This document shows positions 34,959 through 46,726 of a DNA stretch of 64,000 nt, one piece after another; position 1 is the first letter of the stretch, and each line of letters starts with the position of its first letter. The DNA comes from Pseudocitrobacter vendiensis (lineage in GTDB: Bacteria; Pseudomonadota; Gammaproteobacteria; Enterobacterales; Enterobacteriaceae): NCBI RefSeq assembly GCF_943590815.1, contig NZ_CALSBS010000019.1, positions 1-64,000 of the forward strand, given 5' to 3'. The notes under the pieces are model-generated. The model searched no databases. It saw only the letters and a program-made list of their open reading frames with translations, and was not told where the DNA came from. The translations under genes and the position numbers were made by a program.

Positions 34959-36292
34959 CACCACGGAAAACGGCCCGCCTGTTGCTGGTGGATGACGACC
35001 CGGGGCTACTGAAACTATTGGGTATGCGCCTGACCAGCGAAGGCTATCAGGTGGATACCGCAGAGAGCGGGCAGCAGGGGCTGCGTGTACTGGCAAAAGA
35101 GCGTATCGACCTGGTTATCAGCGACCTGCGGATGGATGAAATGGACGGTTTGCAGCTGTTCAGTGAGATCCAGAAAGTGCAGCCGGGGATGCCGGTGATT
35201 ATCCTCACCGCCCATGGTTCGATTCCTGACGCGGTCGCCGCGACACAACAGGGCGTGTTTAGTTTCCTGACCAAACCGGTCGACAAAGACGCGCTCTATA
35301 AAGCCATCGATGAAGCGCTGGCGCGAACAGCTCCGGCGGTAGATGAGCGCTGGCGGGAATCGATTGTGACCCGTAGCCCCATTATGTTACGGCTGCTGGA
35401 GCAGGCGCAGATGGTGGCGCAATCAGACGTGAGTGTGCTGATTAATGGCCAGAGCGGCACCGGGAAAGAGATTCTGGCGCAGGCGATTCACAACGCCAGC
35501 CCGCGCAACAGTAAGCCATTTGTGGCGATAAACTGTGGCGCGCTGCCGGAACAGTTGCTGGAATCAGAACTCTTCGGCCACGCGCGCGGGGCCTTTACCG
35601 GCGCGGTAAGCAACCGGGAAGGGCTGTTTCAGGCGGCGGAAGGTGGCACGCTGTTCCTGGATGAAATCGGTGATATGCCTGCCCCGCTGCAGGTCAAACT
35701 TCTGCGTGTTTTACAGGAGCGCAAGGTGCGCCCGCTGGGCAGCAACCGCGATCTCGACATTAATGTGCGGATTATCTCCGCGACCCACCGCGATTTACCG
35801 AAAGCGATGGCGCGCGGTGAGTTTCGTGAAGATCTCTTCTATCGCCTTAACGTGGTAAACCTCAAAATTCCAACGCTTGCCGAGCGCACGGAAGACATTC
35901 CGCTGCTGGCAAACCATCTGCTGCGTCAGTCCGCCGACCGACACAAACCGTTCGTACGCGCGTTTTCTACCGATGCGATGAAGCGATTAATGGCGGCCAA
36001 CTGGCCGGGAAACGTGCGACAACTGGTGAACGTGATTGAACAGTGCGTGGCGCTGACCTCGTCGCCGGTGATCAGCGACGCGCTGGTCGAACAGGCGCTG
36101 GAAGGTGAGAACACCGCGCTGCCAACCTTTGTGGAAGCGCGTAATCAGTTTGAACTTAACTACCTGCGCAAGCTGCTGCAAATTACCAAAGGGAATGTGA
36201 CGCATGCGGCGAGAATGGCGGGGCGTAACCGCACGGAGTTTTACAAGCTACTTTCACGCCACGAACTGGATGCAAATGATTTTAAAGAGTAG
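34955..36292 (+). CDS. glrR: sigma54-dependent response regulator GlrR (QseF)
   Basis: The 445-residue NtrC-type activator has a receiver domain (DDD near 13-15; phospho-acceptor Asp57 in LVISDLRM), an AAA+ domain with Walker A GQSGTGKE, the sigma54 contact GAFTGA, and a Fis-type HTH at the end (THAARMAGRNRTEFYKLL). It activates the sigma54 promoter of glmY through the TGTC-N10-GACA sites found at 32325-32437. glnB follows 67 bases downstream. Confidence 0.95.
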   Translation: MTPRKTARLLLVDDDPGLLKLLGMRLTSEGYQVDTAESGQQGLRVLAKERIDLVISDLRMDEMDGLQLFSEIQKVQPGMPVIILTAHGSIPDAVAATQQGVFSFLTKPVDKDALYKAIDEALARTAPAVDERWRESIVTRSPIMLRLLEQAQMVAQSDVSVLINGQSGTGKEILAQAIHNASPRNSKPFVAINCGALPEQLLESELFGHARGAFTGAVSNREGLFQAAEGGTLFLDEIGDMPAPLQVKLLRVLQERKVRPLGSNRDLDINVRIISATHRDLPKAMARGEFREDLFYRLNVVNLKIPTLAERTEDIPLLANHLLRQSADRHKPFVRAFSTDAMKRLMAANWPGNVRQLVNVIEQCVALTSSPVISDALVEQALEGENTALPTFVEARNQFELNYLRKLLQITKGNVTHAARMAGRNRTEFYKLLSRHELDANDFKE

Positions 36293-36317
36293 CACCGTAC
36301 TTTTGCGTGATTTATGA

Positions 36318-36698
<381 letters not shown>

Positions 36699-36708
36699 CG
36701 CCGCATCT

Positions 36709-36813
36709 CCCTCACCCTAACCCTCTCCCGCAGGGAGAGGGAATGGTTTGTGCAGGCGTCAATTCTTGCGCTGGTTTTCTCCCTCTCCCTGTGGGAGAGG
36801 GCGGGGTGAAGGC
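36709..36813. repeat. paired GC-rich palindromic repeat (BIME-like)
   Basis: Two inverted copies of the CCCTCACCCTAACCCTCTCC-type unit face each other: a hairpin CCCTCTCCC/GGGAGAGGG near 36721 and another near 36781, joined by about 40 bases. It separates the convergent genes glnB and hmp and may act as a bidirectional transcription end or mRNA stabiliser. It ends within 10 bases of the hmp stop. Confidence 0.8.
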
Positions 36814-36817
36814 AAAA

Positions 36818-38008
36818 TTACAGCACCTTATGCGGCCCGAAGCACTCGTAATGAATGCTTTCCGGCTTCACGCCCAGCTCAACCAACTGCTTCGCGGCGA
36901 ATTGCATAAAGCCGACCGGGCCACAGAGATAAAACTGCATCGCCGGGTCGCTGAACGCCCCTTCCATCGCGCTTAAATCCATCAATCCTTCGCTGTCAAA
37001 CGCGGACGCCTGACGATCTGCCTGGGTCGGTTGGCGATACCAGGTGTGCGCGGTAAAGCGCGGCAGGCTGGAACCCAGGGTTTTCACTTCGTCGGCAAAG
37101 GCATGCACATCGCCATTTTCCGCCGCGTGGAACCAGTTTACCTGGGCGGTATGGCTGGATTTCGCCAGCGTGTCGAGCATCGCCAGCATCGGAGTCTGAC
37201 CGACACCGGCGGAGATGAGCGTCACCGGGGTGTTGTTTTCCACGGACATAAAGAAATCGCCCGCAGGCGCCGCCAGATGCACCACATCGCCGACATTCGC
37301 AGCGTTGTGCAGCCAGTTTGAAACCTGACCGCCGTCTTCGCGTTTCACCGCAATACGGTAACCTTTGCCATCGGCTTTACGGGTAAGAGAGTACTGACGA
37401 ATCTCCTGATGCGGGAAGCCTTCCGGTTTCAGCCACACGGCCAGATACTGGCCTGGCTGATAATCCGCGACTGCGCCGCCGTCCACCGGTTCAAATTCAA
37501 AGCTGGTGATGAGGGCGCTACGCGGCGTTTTCGCCTCAATATGGAACGGGCGCGTGCCTTCCCAGCCGCCGGTTTTGTTCGCATTCTGCTGGTAGATTTC
37601 CGCTTCACGGTTGATAAATACCCCCGCCAGCACGCCGTAGGCTTTACCCCATGCGTCAAGCACGTCCTGACCCGGGCTGAACATTTCGTCAAGCGTCGCC
37701 AGCAGGTGCGCCCCCACGATGTCGTACTGCTCAGGCTTAATCTGGAAGCTGGTGTGTTTCTGCGCGATTTTCTCAACCGCAGGCAGCAGGGCCGGCAGGT
37801 TTTCAATATTGCTGGCATACGCGGCAATGGCATTGAACAGCGCCTCGCGCTGGTCGCCGTTGCGCTGGTTGCTCATATTGAAAATCTCTTTCAGTTCCGG
37901 GTTGTGGGTAAACATCCGGTCATAAAAGTGGGCGGTGAGTTTGGGGCCGGTTTCAACCAGTAGGGGAATGGTAGCTTTGACGGTAGCAATGGTTTGAGCA
38001 TCTAGCAT
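36818..38008 (-). CDS. hmp: nitric oxide dioxygenase (flavohemoglobin)
   Basis: Hmp oxidises NO to nitrate with O2 and NAD(P)H. The 396-residue protein has a globin domain (1-137; heme-pocket Tyr in AHFYDRMF, proximal His in KHTSF), an FAD domain (about 150-260; the FAD motif RQYSLT), and an NAD domain ([18 protein letters not shown] near the end). Divergent from glyA, it has an NsrR box at its promoter, so induction by NO is expected. Confidence 0.97.
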   Translation of the reverse strand: MLDAQTIATVKATIPLLVETGPKLTAHFYDRMFTHNPELKEIFNMSNQRNGDQREALFNAIAAYASNIENLPALLPAVEKIAQKHTSFQIKPEQYDIVGAHLLATLDEMFSPGQDVLDAWGKAYGVLAGVFINREAEIYQQNANKTGGWEGTRPFHIEAKTPRSALITSFEFEPVDGGAVADYQPGQYLAVWLKPEGFPHQEIRQYSLTRKADGKGYRIAVKREDGGQVSNWLHNAANVGDVVHLAAPAGDFFMSVENNTPVTLISAGVGQTPMLAMLDTLAKSSHTAQVNWFHAAENGDVHAFADEVKTLGSSLPRFTAHTWYRQPTQADRQASAFDSEGLMDLSAMEGAFSDPAMQFYLCGPVGFMQFAAKQLVELGVKPESIHYECFGPHKVL

Positions 38009-38036
38009 GGCAGGCTTCCTTTTAGGATTATCTATT

Positions 38037-38058
38037 GTTGCATGTTAAATGCATCTTA
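38037..38058 (-). promoter_or_regulatory. NsrR binding site at the hmp promoter
   Basis: Read on the minus strand, AAGATGCATTTAACATGCAA matches the NsrR palindrome AAGATGCATTTNAAATGCATCTT with one weak half. It lies 29-50 bases before the hmp start. NsrR is the NO-sensing Fe-S repressor that controls hmp in E. coli. Confidence 0.85.
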
Positions 38059-38200
38059 TAAAAATACCCCTGCAATGTAAATGGTTCTTTGTAACAATGC
38101 ATCACGATAGTTACAACGTGAAGAATTTGCATCACAAACCTGAAAAGATATCCGTTGAAATTTGGCGAACCTTTATTCCTCAAGCCCTTGTGTGGCGTGG

Positions 38201-38216
38201 AGGAAAACGTTTGCGT
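38201..38216 (+). promoter_or_regulatory. PurR operator upstream of glyA
   Basis: AGGAAAACGTTTGCGT is the reverse complement of ACGCAAACGTTTTCCT, a full match to the PurR consensus. It lies about 107 bases before glyA. The remaining part of the 38009-38322 gap holds the divergent promoters; MetR sites are expected here from E. coli, but I could not assign them. Confidence 0.88.
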
Positions 38217-38322
38217 AAAAACGTTTGTCAAGACCTGTTATCGCAGAACTAATCAGTTATACTGTTGGCCGTTGTCCATCAGGGCTTAAAAAATTTACTG
38301 TTAGCTGAGTCAGGAGATGCGG

Positions 38323-39576
38323 ATGTTAAAGCGTGAAATGAACATTGCCGATTATGATGCCGAACTGTGGCAGGCTATGGAGCAGGAAAAAGTACGTCAG
38401 GAAGAGCACATCGAACTGATCGCCTCCGAAAACTACACCAGCCCGCGTGTTATGCAGGCACAGGGTTCTCAGCTGACCAACAAATACGCTGAAGGTTATC
38501 CGGGCAAACGCTACTACGGCGGTTGCGAGTATGTGGATATCGTTGAGCAACTGGCTATCGACCGCGCGAAAGAGTTGTTTGGCGCCGATTACGCTAACGT
38601 TCAGCCGCACTCTGGCTCTCAGGCTAACTTTGCGGTCTACACCGCTCTGCTGCAGCCGGGCGATACCGTTCTGGGTATGAACCTGGCGCAGGGCGGTCAC
38701 CTGACTCACGGCTCCCCGGTAAACTTCTCCGGCAAATTGTACAACATCATCCCTTACGGTATTGATGAGTCCGGTAAAATTGACTACGAAGACATGGCGA
38801 AGCAGGCCAAAGAGCATAAACCGAAGATAATCATCGGTGGCTTCTCGGCTTACTCCGGTATCGTTGATTGGGCAAAAATGCGTGAAATCGCTGACAGCAT
38901 CGGCGCATACCTGTTTGTCGATATGGCGCACGTTGCGGGTCTGATTGCCGCGGGCGTTTATCCGAACCCGGTTCCTCATGCGCACGTCGTGACCACCACC
39001 ACCCATAAAACCCTGGCGGGTCCGCGTGGCGGCCTTATCCTGGCGAAAGGCGGTGACGAAGAGCTGTACAAAAAACTGAACTCCGCTGTCTTCCCAAATG
39101 CGCAGGGCGGCCCGCTGATGCATGTGATTGCCGGTAAAGCGGTAGCATTGAAAGAAGCGATGGAGCCTGAGTTCAAAGTTTACCAGCAGCAGGTTGCGAA
39201 AAACGCCAAAGCGATGGTTGAAGTGTTCCTGAACCGTGGCTACAAAGTGGTTTCCGGCGGTACTGAAAACCACCTGTTCCTGCTTGATCTGGTGGACAAA
39301 AACCTGACCGGCAAAGAAGCTGACGCCGCCCTGGGCCGCGCCAACATCACCGTCAACAAAAACAGCGTGCCGAACGATCCGAAGAGCCCGTTCGTGACCT
39401 CCGGTATCCGTATCGGTTCTCCGGCAATCACCCGCCGTGGCTTCAAAGAAGCGGAAGCGAAGGAACTGGCTGGCTGGATGTGTGACGTTCTGGACAACAT
39501 CAATGATGAAGCGGTTATCGAGCGCATCAAAGGTAAAGTTCTGGATATCTGCGCACGCTTCCCGGTTTACGCATAA
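38323..39576 (+). CDS. glyA: serine hydroxymethyltransferase
   Basis: GlyA interconverts serine and glycine with tetrahydrofolate and is the main one-carbon source for purine and methionine synthesis. The PLP lysine is in [14 protein letters not shown] near residue 229, and the folate-binding region follows. I chose the ATG at 38323, six bases after AGGAG, giving 417 residues as in E. coli; the ATG at 38317 overlaps that ribosome site. The position equivalent to the second His in LAHGG is Gln here ([10 protein letters not shown]). In E. coli yphB-H lie beyond glyA; here yphA comes next. Confidence 0.97.
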   Translation: MLKREMNIADYDAELWQAMEQEKVRQEEHIELIASENYTSPRVMQAQGSQLTNKYAEGYPGKRYYGGCEYVDIVEQLAIDRAKELFGADYANVQPHSGSQANFAVYTALLQPGDTVLGMNLAQGGHLTHGSPVNFSGKLYNIIPYGIDESGKIDYEDMAKQAKEHKPKIIIGGFSAYSGIVDWAKMREIADSIGAYLFVDMAHVAGLIAAGVYPNPVPHAHVVTTTTHKTLAGPRGGLILAKGGDEELYKKLNSAVFPNAQGGPLMHVIAGKAVALKEAMEPEFKVYQQQVAKNAKAMVEVFLNRGYKVVSGGTENHLFLLDLVDKNLTGKEADAALGRANITVNKNSVPNDPKSPFVTSGIRIGSPAITRRGFKEAEAKELAGWMCDVLDNINDEAVIERIKGKVLDICARFPVYA

Positions 39577-39597
39577 TTCTGTTTTGCCGAATAAGAA

Positions 39598-39621
39598 AAG
39601 GCCGCGCAAGCGGCCTTTTTT
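39598..39621 (+). terminator. glyA terminator
   Basis: GGCCGC / GCGGCC, extended by flanking A and T pairs, forms a stem with a GCAA loop followed by six T residues. It begins about 22 bases after the glyA stop. Confidence 0.9.
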
Positions 39622-39635
39622 GTGCCCGTCATTTT

Positions 39636-39710
39636 GCCGGATGGTGGCGTAAACGCCTTATCCGGCCTACAAATGAGCGCGTAGGCCTGATAAGCGCAGC
39701 GCCATCAGGC
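39636..39710. repeat. pair of REP units (BIME)
   Basis: A canonical REP at 39636-39670 (GCCGGATGGTGGCG to TTATCCGGCCTAC) is followed by an inverted GTAGGCCTGATAAGCGCAGC unit at 39681-39710. They separate the convergent genes glyA and yphA. Confidence 0.85.
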
Positions 39711-39716
39711 ATTTAT

Positions 39717-40139
39717 CTACCGGCGATCCAGCGAAATCGCGCCCGGCCCGGTCATCGCCAGCAGCAGGAAACCGCCCGCAATACTGACGTTTTTCCAGAA
39801 GTTAATCATATTCGGTACCACCGCATCACCCGTCATATCCCAGTAATGGTGGCCAATCACCGCCGTACCCAGCGTATAGAAAATAAAAATAACCGCCAGC
39901 GGGCGCGTGAAGAAGCCCAATACAATCAGAATGGCGACCGGCACTTCCATAATGATGGCGATAATTGCTGACAGGGTTGGCACTGGCGCGCCCGAGGACG
40001 CCATATATTGAACCGTGCCGTCGAAACCCAGCATTTTCGGATAACCGAAAAGGATAAACAGCAGTACGAGAGCGATGCGCGCGATAAGCAGCATCAGCGA
40101 ACGCGATGAGCCAAAGTCGAAATAACGTAGCGTGTTCAT
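39717..40139 (-). CDS. yphA: DoxX family inner membrane protein YphA
   Basis: This 140-residue protein has four membrane helices and the DoxX-family pattern ([26 protein letters not shown]). It matches E. coli YphA (140 aa). Its biochemical function is unknown. It lies downstream of hcaD on the same strand, 86 bases away, and could be a distal gene of the hca operon, though E. coli yphA is usually treated separately. Confidence 0.9.
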   Translation of the reverse strand: MNTLRYFDFGSSRSLMLLIARIALVLLFILFGYPKMLGFDGTVQYMASSGAPVPTLSAIIAIIMEVPVAILIVLGFFTRPLAVIFIFYTLGTAVIGHHYWDMTGDAVVPNMINFWKNVSIAGGFLLLAMTGPGAISLDRR

Positions 40140-40225
40140 AGTCTTCCATTGTGTTAAGACGTGTTCTTAAAACGTAATACACAATGCGACACTCTGCCAC
40201 GCGACGCGCCGTTATGTTTACTGAC

Positions 40226-41428
40226 TTACAGCGACTTAAGTGCAATGCTCTCATTGATTAAGGCATCAATCGAAAGCGATTTCCCTGACTGAATCAATTT
40301 GCGCAGTACGCGTACTTCGCGCCCCTGATTAAGCGCCACAGCCCCAACCAGCGCCCCATCGCGCAGTTGGAACCAGATAGCTTTTCGCTCATCCGGGTTA
40401 CCGCGACAGATCCAGTTTTCGCTCTGCATCTCGCCCACAAATTGCAGGTTATCGCTGAATTGATCGGTCCAGAACCAGCCCGGCGTGGCGACGGGAAGCG
40501 GCTGATCCAGCATCGCTGCCGCAGCAGTTTGCGCCTGAAAGTTGGCATTTTCCCAGCTTTCAATGCGATGCAGGGAACCGTCCGGTTGACGCGTTATCGC
40601 TACGTCACCCGCGGCGAAAATAGCGGGATCGGACGTCATACCGCGAGTATCCACCACGATACCGTTGGCCGTTTCCAGCCCGGCATCGCGGGCAAGAGCG
40701 TCGTTCGCCACAATACCGACGCCGTAAATCACCGCATCGGCCTGAAGCTGTTCGCCGCTCTGTAATGTCAGGGTCAGCGTATCGCCTGCATCTACGTGTT
40801 CAATCGCGCTGTTGAGCAGCAAACGTACACCCGCCTGCTGATGGCGATGAATCAGATAATCGCGTACCGGCGGCGGGGCGTTTCGGCCCATCACGGTAGC
40901 CGCAAGCTCGACGACTGTAACCTGACAACCGCGCTGGGTGGCGCTAGCCGCCAGCTCAAGGCCAATGGTTCCCGCGCCGACAATCACCAGTGATTTTTCG
41001 GCGTCCAATACCGGGCGCAGACGTTCAGCATCCCCGGCATGACGCAGCGTAAAGCAGCGCTCGCCCAGCGCATCCAGCATCGGCAGAGGACGCGCCGCCG
41101 CCCCGGTGGCTATCAGCAATTTCGTCCAGCGGTAGCGTTGACCGTCCGCCAGTACCACCGTTTTAGCCTGACGATCGAGCTGGCGGATTGTCACGCCCAG
41201 ATGCAACTGCACATTATTTGCCAGCCACCAGTCGGCGGCGAGGACCGGCTGCAACTGCGGGTTATCGTCAAGCAGCATCGCTTTCGACAGCGGTGGGCGT
41301 TCATAGGGCAGTTGTGGTTCATCGGAGAAAAGGTGTATTTCGCCGCCAAAACCCAGCTGGCGCAGCGAGGCAGCCGCCATTGCCGCTGCCTGACCACCAC
41401 CGATAATGGCAATAATTTCGTTATTCAT
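40226..41428 (-). CDS. hcaD: phenylpropionate dioxygenase ferredoxin--NAD+ reductase HcaD
   Basis: HcaD passes electrons from NADH to the Rieske ferredoxin HcaC for the 3-phenylpropionate/cinnamate dioxygenase. It has 400 residues. The FAD motif [16 protein letters not shown] is at the N-terminus, and the NAD motif [12 protein letters not shown] near residue 150. It is the last gene of hcaE-F-C-B-D, 9 bases after hcaB. Confidence 0.94.
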   Translation of the reverse strand: MNNEIIAIIGGGQAAAMAAASLRQLGFGGEIHLFSDEPQLPYERPPLSKAMLLDDNPQLQPVLAADWWLANNVQLHLGVTIRQLDRQAKTVVLADGQRYRWTKLLIATGAAARPLPMLDALGERCFTLRHAGDAERLRPVLDAEKSLVIVGAGTIGLELAASATQRGCQVTVVELAATVMGRNAPPPVRDYLIHRHQQAGVRLLLNSAIEHVDAGDTLTLTLQSGEQLQADAVIYGVGIVANDALARDAGLETANGIVVDTRGMTSDPAIFAAGDVAITRQPDGSLHRIESWENANFQAQTAAAAMLDQPLPVATPGWFWTDQFSDNLQFVGEMQSENWICRGNPDERKAIWFQLRDGALVGAVALNQGREVRVLRKLIQSGKSLSIDALINESIALKSL

Positions 41429-41437
41429 GGCGGCTCC

Positions 41438-42250
41438 TTAGAGATCGAGTCCGGCGGCAACGTGGCGAATGCCGCGAATGCCCAGGCCCGCGTCGGCGTT
41501 AATCATCACGCCACTCAGTGCCCGATTATTACGCCGTGACGCCAGCATCACGTAGGGCCCGGTGAAGTCCGCCGGGTCGGGGAAGAATTGCAGCGGCAGA
41601 ATAGCGGCGATTTTTTCCGGCGTCAGCGACTGCATAATCGAGGTATCGCTTTGCCCCAGCGCCTGCGGGCCGCGCAGGTCGCTCGCCATCCCGCAAGGGC
41701 CGACGCCGTTGACACGTACCTTTGGTGCCAGTTCATAGGCCAACTGACGAATTAAGCCCGTCGCCGCGTGTTTGCTGGCGGTATACAGCGGGCCACCGCC
41801 GCCCGGATACCAGGCAGCGTTGGAGAGCGTGAAAATGATGCTGCCTTCGCTGGCGATCAGCGCCGAAGCGCAGGCTTTCGCACCCAGCAGATAACCGAGC
41901 ACGTTTACGTTAAACAGCTCGTGGAAGCCGCTCTCCAGCGCGTCGGCAGACGTATTCACCAGCGAGGCGTTATGATCCCAGATGCCTGCGTTGCCAATAA
42001 AACAGTCCAGCTTGCCAAACTGCGTCAGCGTCTGGTCAACCGCACGCTGATAATCCGCGTAACAGGTGACGTTACCCTCAACCGCCAGCACATGCTCGCC
42101 AAAACGCTGGCGCAGGCTGGCCACTTTGGCGCCTGACAGTTCGAGTGTGGCAACCTTCGCGCCCTCTTCAATAAAGCGCTCGACCAGCGCCAGCCCCAGG
42201 CCGGAGCCGCCACCGGTGATGAAAACCACCTCATCTTTTAAATCACTCAT
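41438..42250 (-). CDS. hcaB: 2,3-dihydroxy-2,3-dihydrophenylpropionate dehydrogenase HcaB
   Basis: HcaB oxidises the cis-dihydrodiol produced by the dioxygenase to the catechol 2,3-dihydroxyphenylpropionate (or the cinnamate analogue). It is a short-chain dehydrogenase of 270 residues with the cofactor motif TGGGSGLG at 12-19 and the active-site YTASK (Tyr-x3-Lys). It overlaps hcaC by 4 bases. Confidence 0.94.
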   Translation of the reverse strand: MSDLKDEVVFITGGGSGLGLALVERFIEEGAKVATLELSGAKVASLRQRFGEHVLAVEGNVTCYADYQRAVDQTLTQFGKLDCFIGNAGIWDHNASLVNTSADALESGFHELFNVNVLGYLLGAKACASALIASEGSIIFTLSNAAWYPGGGGPLYTASKHAATGLIRQLAYELAPKVRVNGVGPCGMASDLRGPQALGQSDTSIMQSLTPEKIAAILPLQFFPDPADFTGPYVMLASRRNNRALSGVMINADAGLGIRGIRHVAAGLDL

Positions 42251-42566
42251 GATGCCTCCTGCGGAATATCAACAAACACGTCGTCGCCTTCCACATACAC
42301 CGGATAGGTGGCGATGGCATCGGTTGCGGGCAGACACAGCGCTTTTCCGGTTTTCAGGCAGAAACTTGCGGCATGAAGCGGGCATTCTACGGTGGCATCG
42401 TCTTCCAGATACCCTTCAGACATTGACGCGTTACCGTGGCTGCAACGGTCGTTAATGGCATAAAACTCCCCGCCGACGTGAAACAGGGCGATAACGGGGG
42501 ATGTTTCCAGCCGGAGCGCTTCGCCCTCCGGCAGCTCCGCAGTGGAGCAGGCAAATACACGGCTCA

Positions 42567-42567
<1 letters not shown>
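42247..42567 (-). CDS. hcaC: phenylpropionate dioxygenase ferredoxin subunit HcaC
   Basis: HcaC is a 106-residue Rieske ferredoxin. The cluster ligands are C42-x-H44 and C62-x2-H65 (CSH, then 17 residues, then CPLH). It shuttles electrons from HcaD to the HcaEF oxygenase. Its start overlaps the hcaF stop by one base. Confidence 0.95.
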
Positions 42568-44491
<1,924 letters not shown>

Positions 44492-44576
44492 TTACTATGT
44501 TGCTAATTGGTTGTTGTTATGTGAAATACTTAATTTCTACTGACTGAGACGTTTTATCTATGACAGGGAAAAGGGC

Positions 44577-45461
44577 ATGGAACTGAGACACCTTCGCTAC
44601 TTTGTAGCGGTTGCGCAGGAGCTGAACTTCACGCGTGCGGCGGAAAAACTGCATACCTCGCAGCCGTCGCTCAGTAGTCAGATTCGCGACCTGGAGCAGT
44701 GCGTGGGCGTCTCGCTGCTGGAAAGAGATAAACGCAAAGTGACGCTGACCACGGCCGGTGAATGCTTTCTTACCGATGCGCTGGCGATCCTTGACCAGGC
44801 GGAGCAGGCGAAAGCCCGCGCGCGTAACGCCGCGCTTCTGGGGAATCATCTGGTGATTGGTTTTGTGCCCTCGGCGGAAGTGAATTTGTTGCCGAAGGTG
44901 ATGCCGCTGCTGCGCTTGCGTCAACCCGAAACGCAAATTGAACTGGTGAGCCTGATAACCACTCAGCAGGAAGAAAAATTGCGCAGCGGCGAGCTGGATG
45001 TCGGCCTGATGCGCCATCCCATCTACAACCCGGAAATTGATTATCTGGAGCTGTTCCATGAACCGCTGGCAGTGGTGATGCCCGCCACGCATCCGCTGGC
45101 GCGTGAGCGCAAAATTAGCGCGGCACAGCTGAACGGTGTCGATTTTATCAGTACCGATCCCGCCTATTCCGGCGCGCTGGCGTCGATCGTCGATAAATGG
45201 CTTACCGATCAGCAGTGTCAGCCGAAGATTGTGCAGATGGCGACCAATATTCTGGTCACCATGAATCTGGTGGGCATGGGGCTCGGGGTGTCGCTGATCC
45301 CCGGTTACATGCAGAGCTTCAACACCGGGCAGGTGGTGTTTCGCCCGCTGGCTGATGATGCGCCGACCATTGCCCTACTGATGGCGTGGAAAAAAGGCGA
45401 GCTGAAACCCGCGCTGCGCGATTTTATCGATATTGTGAAGACGCGGTGTGAGTTGCTGTAG
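44577..45461 (+). CDS. hcaR: LysR-type activator HcaR
   Basis: HcaR activates the hca operon in response to 3-phenylpropionate or cinnamate. It is 294 residues, with an N-terminal winged HTH (MELRHLRYFVAVAQELNFTR; the recognition helix in TSQPSLSSQIRDLE) and a C-terminal substrate-binding domain. The divergent position to hcaE is the classic LysR arrangement and matches E. coli. Confidence 0.93.
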   Translation: MELRHLRYFVAVAQELNFTRAAEKLHTSQPSLSSQIRDLEQCVGVSLLERDKRKVTLTTAGECFLTDALAILDQAEQAKARARNAALLGNHLVIGFVPSAEVNLLPKVMPLLRLRQPETQIELVSLITTQQEEKLRSGELDVGLMRHPIYNPEIDYLELFHEPLAVVMPATHPLARERKISAAQLNGVDFISTDPAYSGALASIVDKWLTDQQCQPKIVQMATNILVTMNLVGMGLGVSLIPGYMQSFNTGQVVFRPLADDAPTIALLMAWKKGELKPALRDFIDIVKTRCELL

Positions 45462-45504
45462 CTCTCACATTTTTGTGAATCCGGTGTGCGATCATCGAAA
45501 ATAG

Positions 45505-45518
45505 GTGATGGAGATCAC
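45505..45518 (+). promoter_or_regulatory. CRP-like site upstream of hcaT
   Basis: GTGATGGAGATCAC is a symmetric TGA-N6-TCA palindrome resembling the CRP core. It lies 72 bases before the hcaT start. Catabolite control of the hca genes would fit, but flanking bases are not the full consensus. Confidence 0.5.
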
Positions 45519-45569
45519 GATTTTTAACCCGTATTCGCGCCAGGCAAACGTTTTACCGCCAGACTGTCG

Positions 45570-45584
45570 CCTCCATTCTGGAGG
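45570..45584 (+). promoter_or_regulatory. hairpin covering the hcaT ribosome-binding site
   Basis: CCTCCA pairs with TGGAGG across a TTC loop, and the right arm is the GGAGG ribosome site of hcaT (start 45590). The short perfect stem could limit initiation unless it melts or is bound. Confidence 0.45.
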
Positions 45585-45589
45585 AAATC

Positions 45590-46726
45590 ATGGTCTTGCA
45601 CTCAACGCGTTGGCTGGCGCTCAGTTACTTCACCTACTTTTTCAGCTACGGTATTTTTCTGCCCTTCTGGAGCGTCTGGCTCAAGGGCGCGGGGCTAACG
45701 CCTGAAACTATCGGCGTTCTGCTTGGCGCGGGGCTGGTGGCGCGTTTTCTTGGCAGCCTGCTGATTGCGCCGCGCGTCAGCGATCCCTCCCGATTAATTA
45801 GCGTGTTGCGCATTCTGGCGCTGTTAACCCTTCTGTTTGCGATGGCCTTCTGGGCCGGTAGCCACGTTGCCTGGCTGATGGCGGTAATGATTGGCTTTAA
45901 CCTCTTTTTCTCACCGCTGGTACCGCTGACTGATGCGCTCGCCAATACCTGGCAAAAGCAAATCACCATGGATTATGGCCGGGTGCGCCTGTGGGGCTCG
46001 ATTGCCTTTGTGATTGGCTCGGCGCTGACGGGCAAACTGGTGAGCTTGTTTGATTATCATGCCATCCTTGTACTGCTGAGCTTAGGGATAGCTTCAATGC
46101 TGCTCGGTATGCTGCTGCGACCATCGGTAATGCCGCAGGGTGAATCACGTCATCAGGAAGCGGCGGGGTGGCCAGCATGGCGAGCGCTGGTGCTGCAGAG
46201 CTGGCGCTTCCTCGCCTGCGTGTGCCTGTTGCAGGGCGCGCATGCGGCCTACTATGGTTTCAGCGCCATCTACTGGCAGGGCGCGGGCTATTCGGCATCG
46301 GCTGTGGGATATCTCTGGTCGCTCGGCGTGGTGGCGGAAGTGGTGATTTTTGCTCTGAGCAAGAAAGTCTTCCGTCGCTTTAGTGCGCGCGACCTCCTGT
46401 TGTTGTCAGCGGTATGCGGCGTGATCCGCTGGGGGATCATGGGCTGGACCACGGAACTGCCGTGGCTGATTGTTGCGCAAATTCTGCACTGTGGCACCTT
46501 CACCGTTTGCCATCTGGCGGCCATGCGCTATATCGCCGCGCGTCAGGGGAGCGAGGTGATTCGATTGCAGGCGGTGTACTCTGCGGTAGCGATGGGCGGC
46601 AGTATCGCGGTGATGACCGTGTTTGCCGGTTTCCTGTACCAGCATTTGCACCAGGGCGTATTCTGGGTGATGGCGCTGGTCGCGTTGCCGGCGTTGATCC
46701 TGCGTCCGAAAGCGGTAGCCGCTTAA
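45590..46726 (+). CDS. hcaT: 3-phenylpropionate transporter HcaT (MFS)
   Basis: The 378-residue protein is a major facilitator permease with about twelve membrane spans, of the PPP (phenyl propionate permease) family, matching E. coli HcaT (379 aa). It is the likely uptake carrier for 3-phenylpropionate; transport itself is inferred from family and its place beside the hca genes. GGAGG lies 5 bases before the start. Its 3' end overlaps the convergent csiE by 4 bases. Confidence 0.9.
   Translation: MVLHSTRWLALSYFTYFFSYGIFLPFWSVWLKGAGLTPETIGVLLGAGLVARFLGSLLIAPRVSDPSRLISVLRILALLTLLFAMAFWAGSHVAWLMAVMIGFNLFFSPLVPLTDALANTWQKQITMDYGRVRLWGSIAFVIGSALTGKLVSLFDYHAILVLLSLGIASMLLGMLLRPSVMPQGESRHQEAAGWPAWRALVLQSWRFLACVCLLQGAHAAYYGFSAIYWQGAGYSASAVGYLWSLGVVAEVVIFALSKKVFRRFSARDLLLLSAVCGVIRWGIMGWTTELPWLIVAQILHCGTFTVCHLAAMRYIAARQGSEVIRLQAVYSAVAMGGSIAVMTVFAGFLYQHLHQGVFWVMALVALPALILRPKAVAA

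Noticed and set aside
38326-39609. 427-codon antisense open frame covering glyA
   Set aside because: It mirrors the codon use of glyA, and the product is rich in His/Gln/Phe without any family motif.
45466-45479. TCACATTTTTGTGA palindrome just after hcaR as a CRP site
   Set aside because: The half-sites are in the inverted order (TCACA-N4-TGTGA) relative to the CRP consensus; no T-run follows either, so it is not a terminator.
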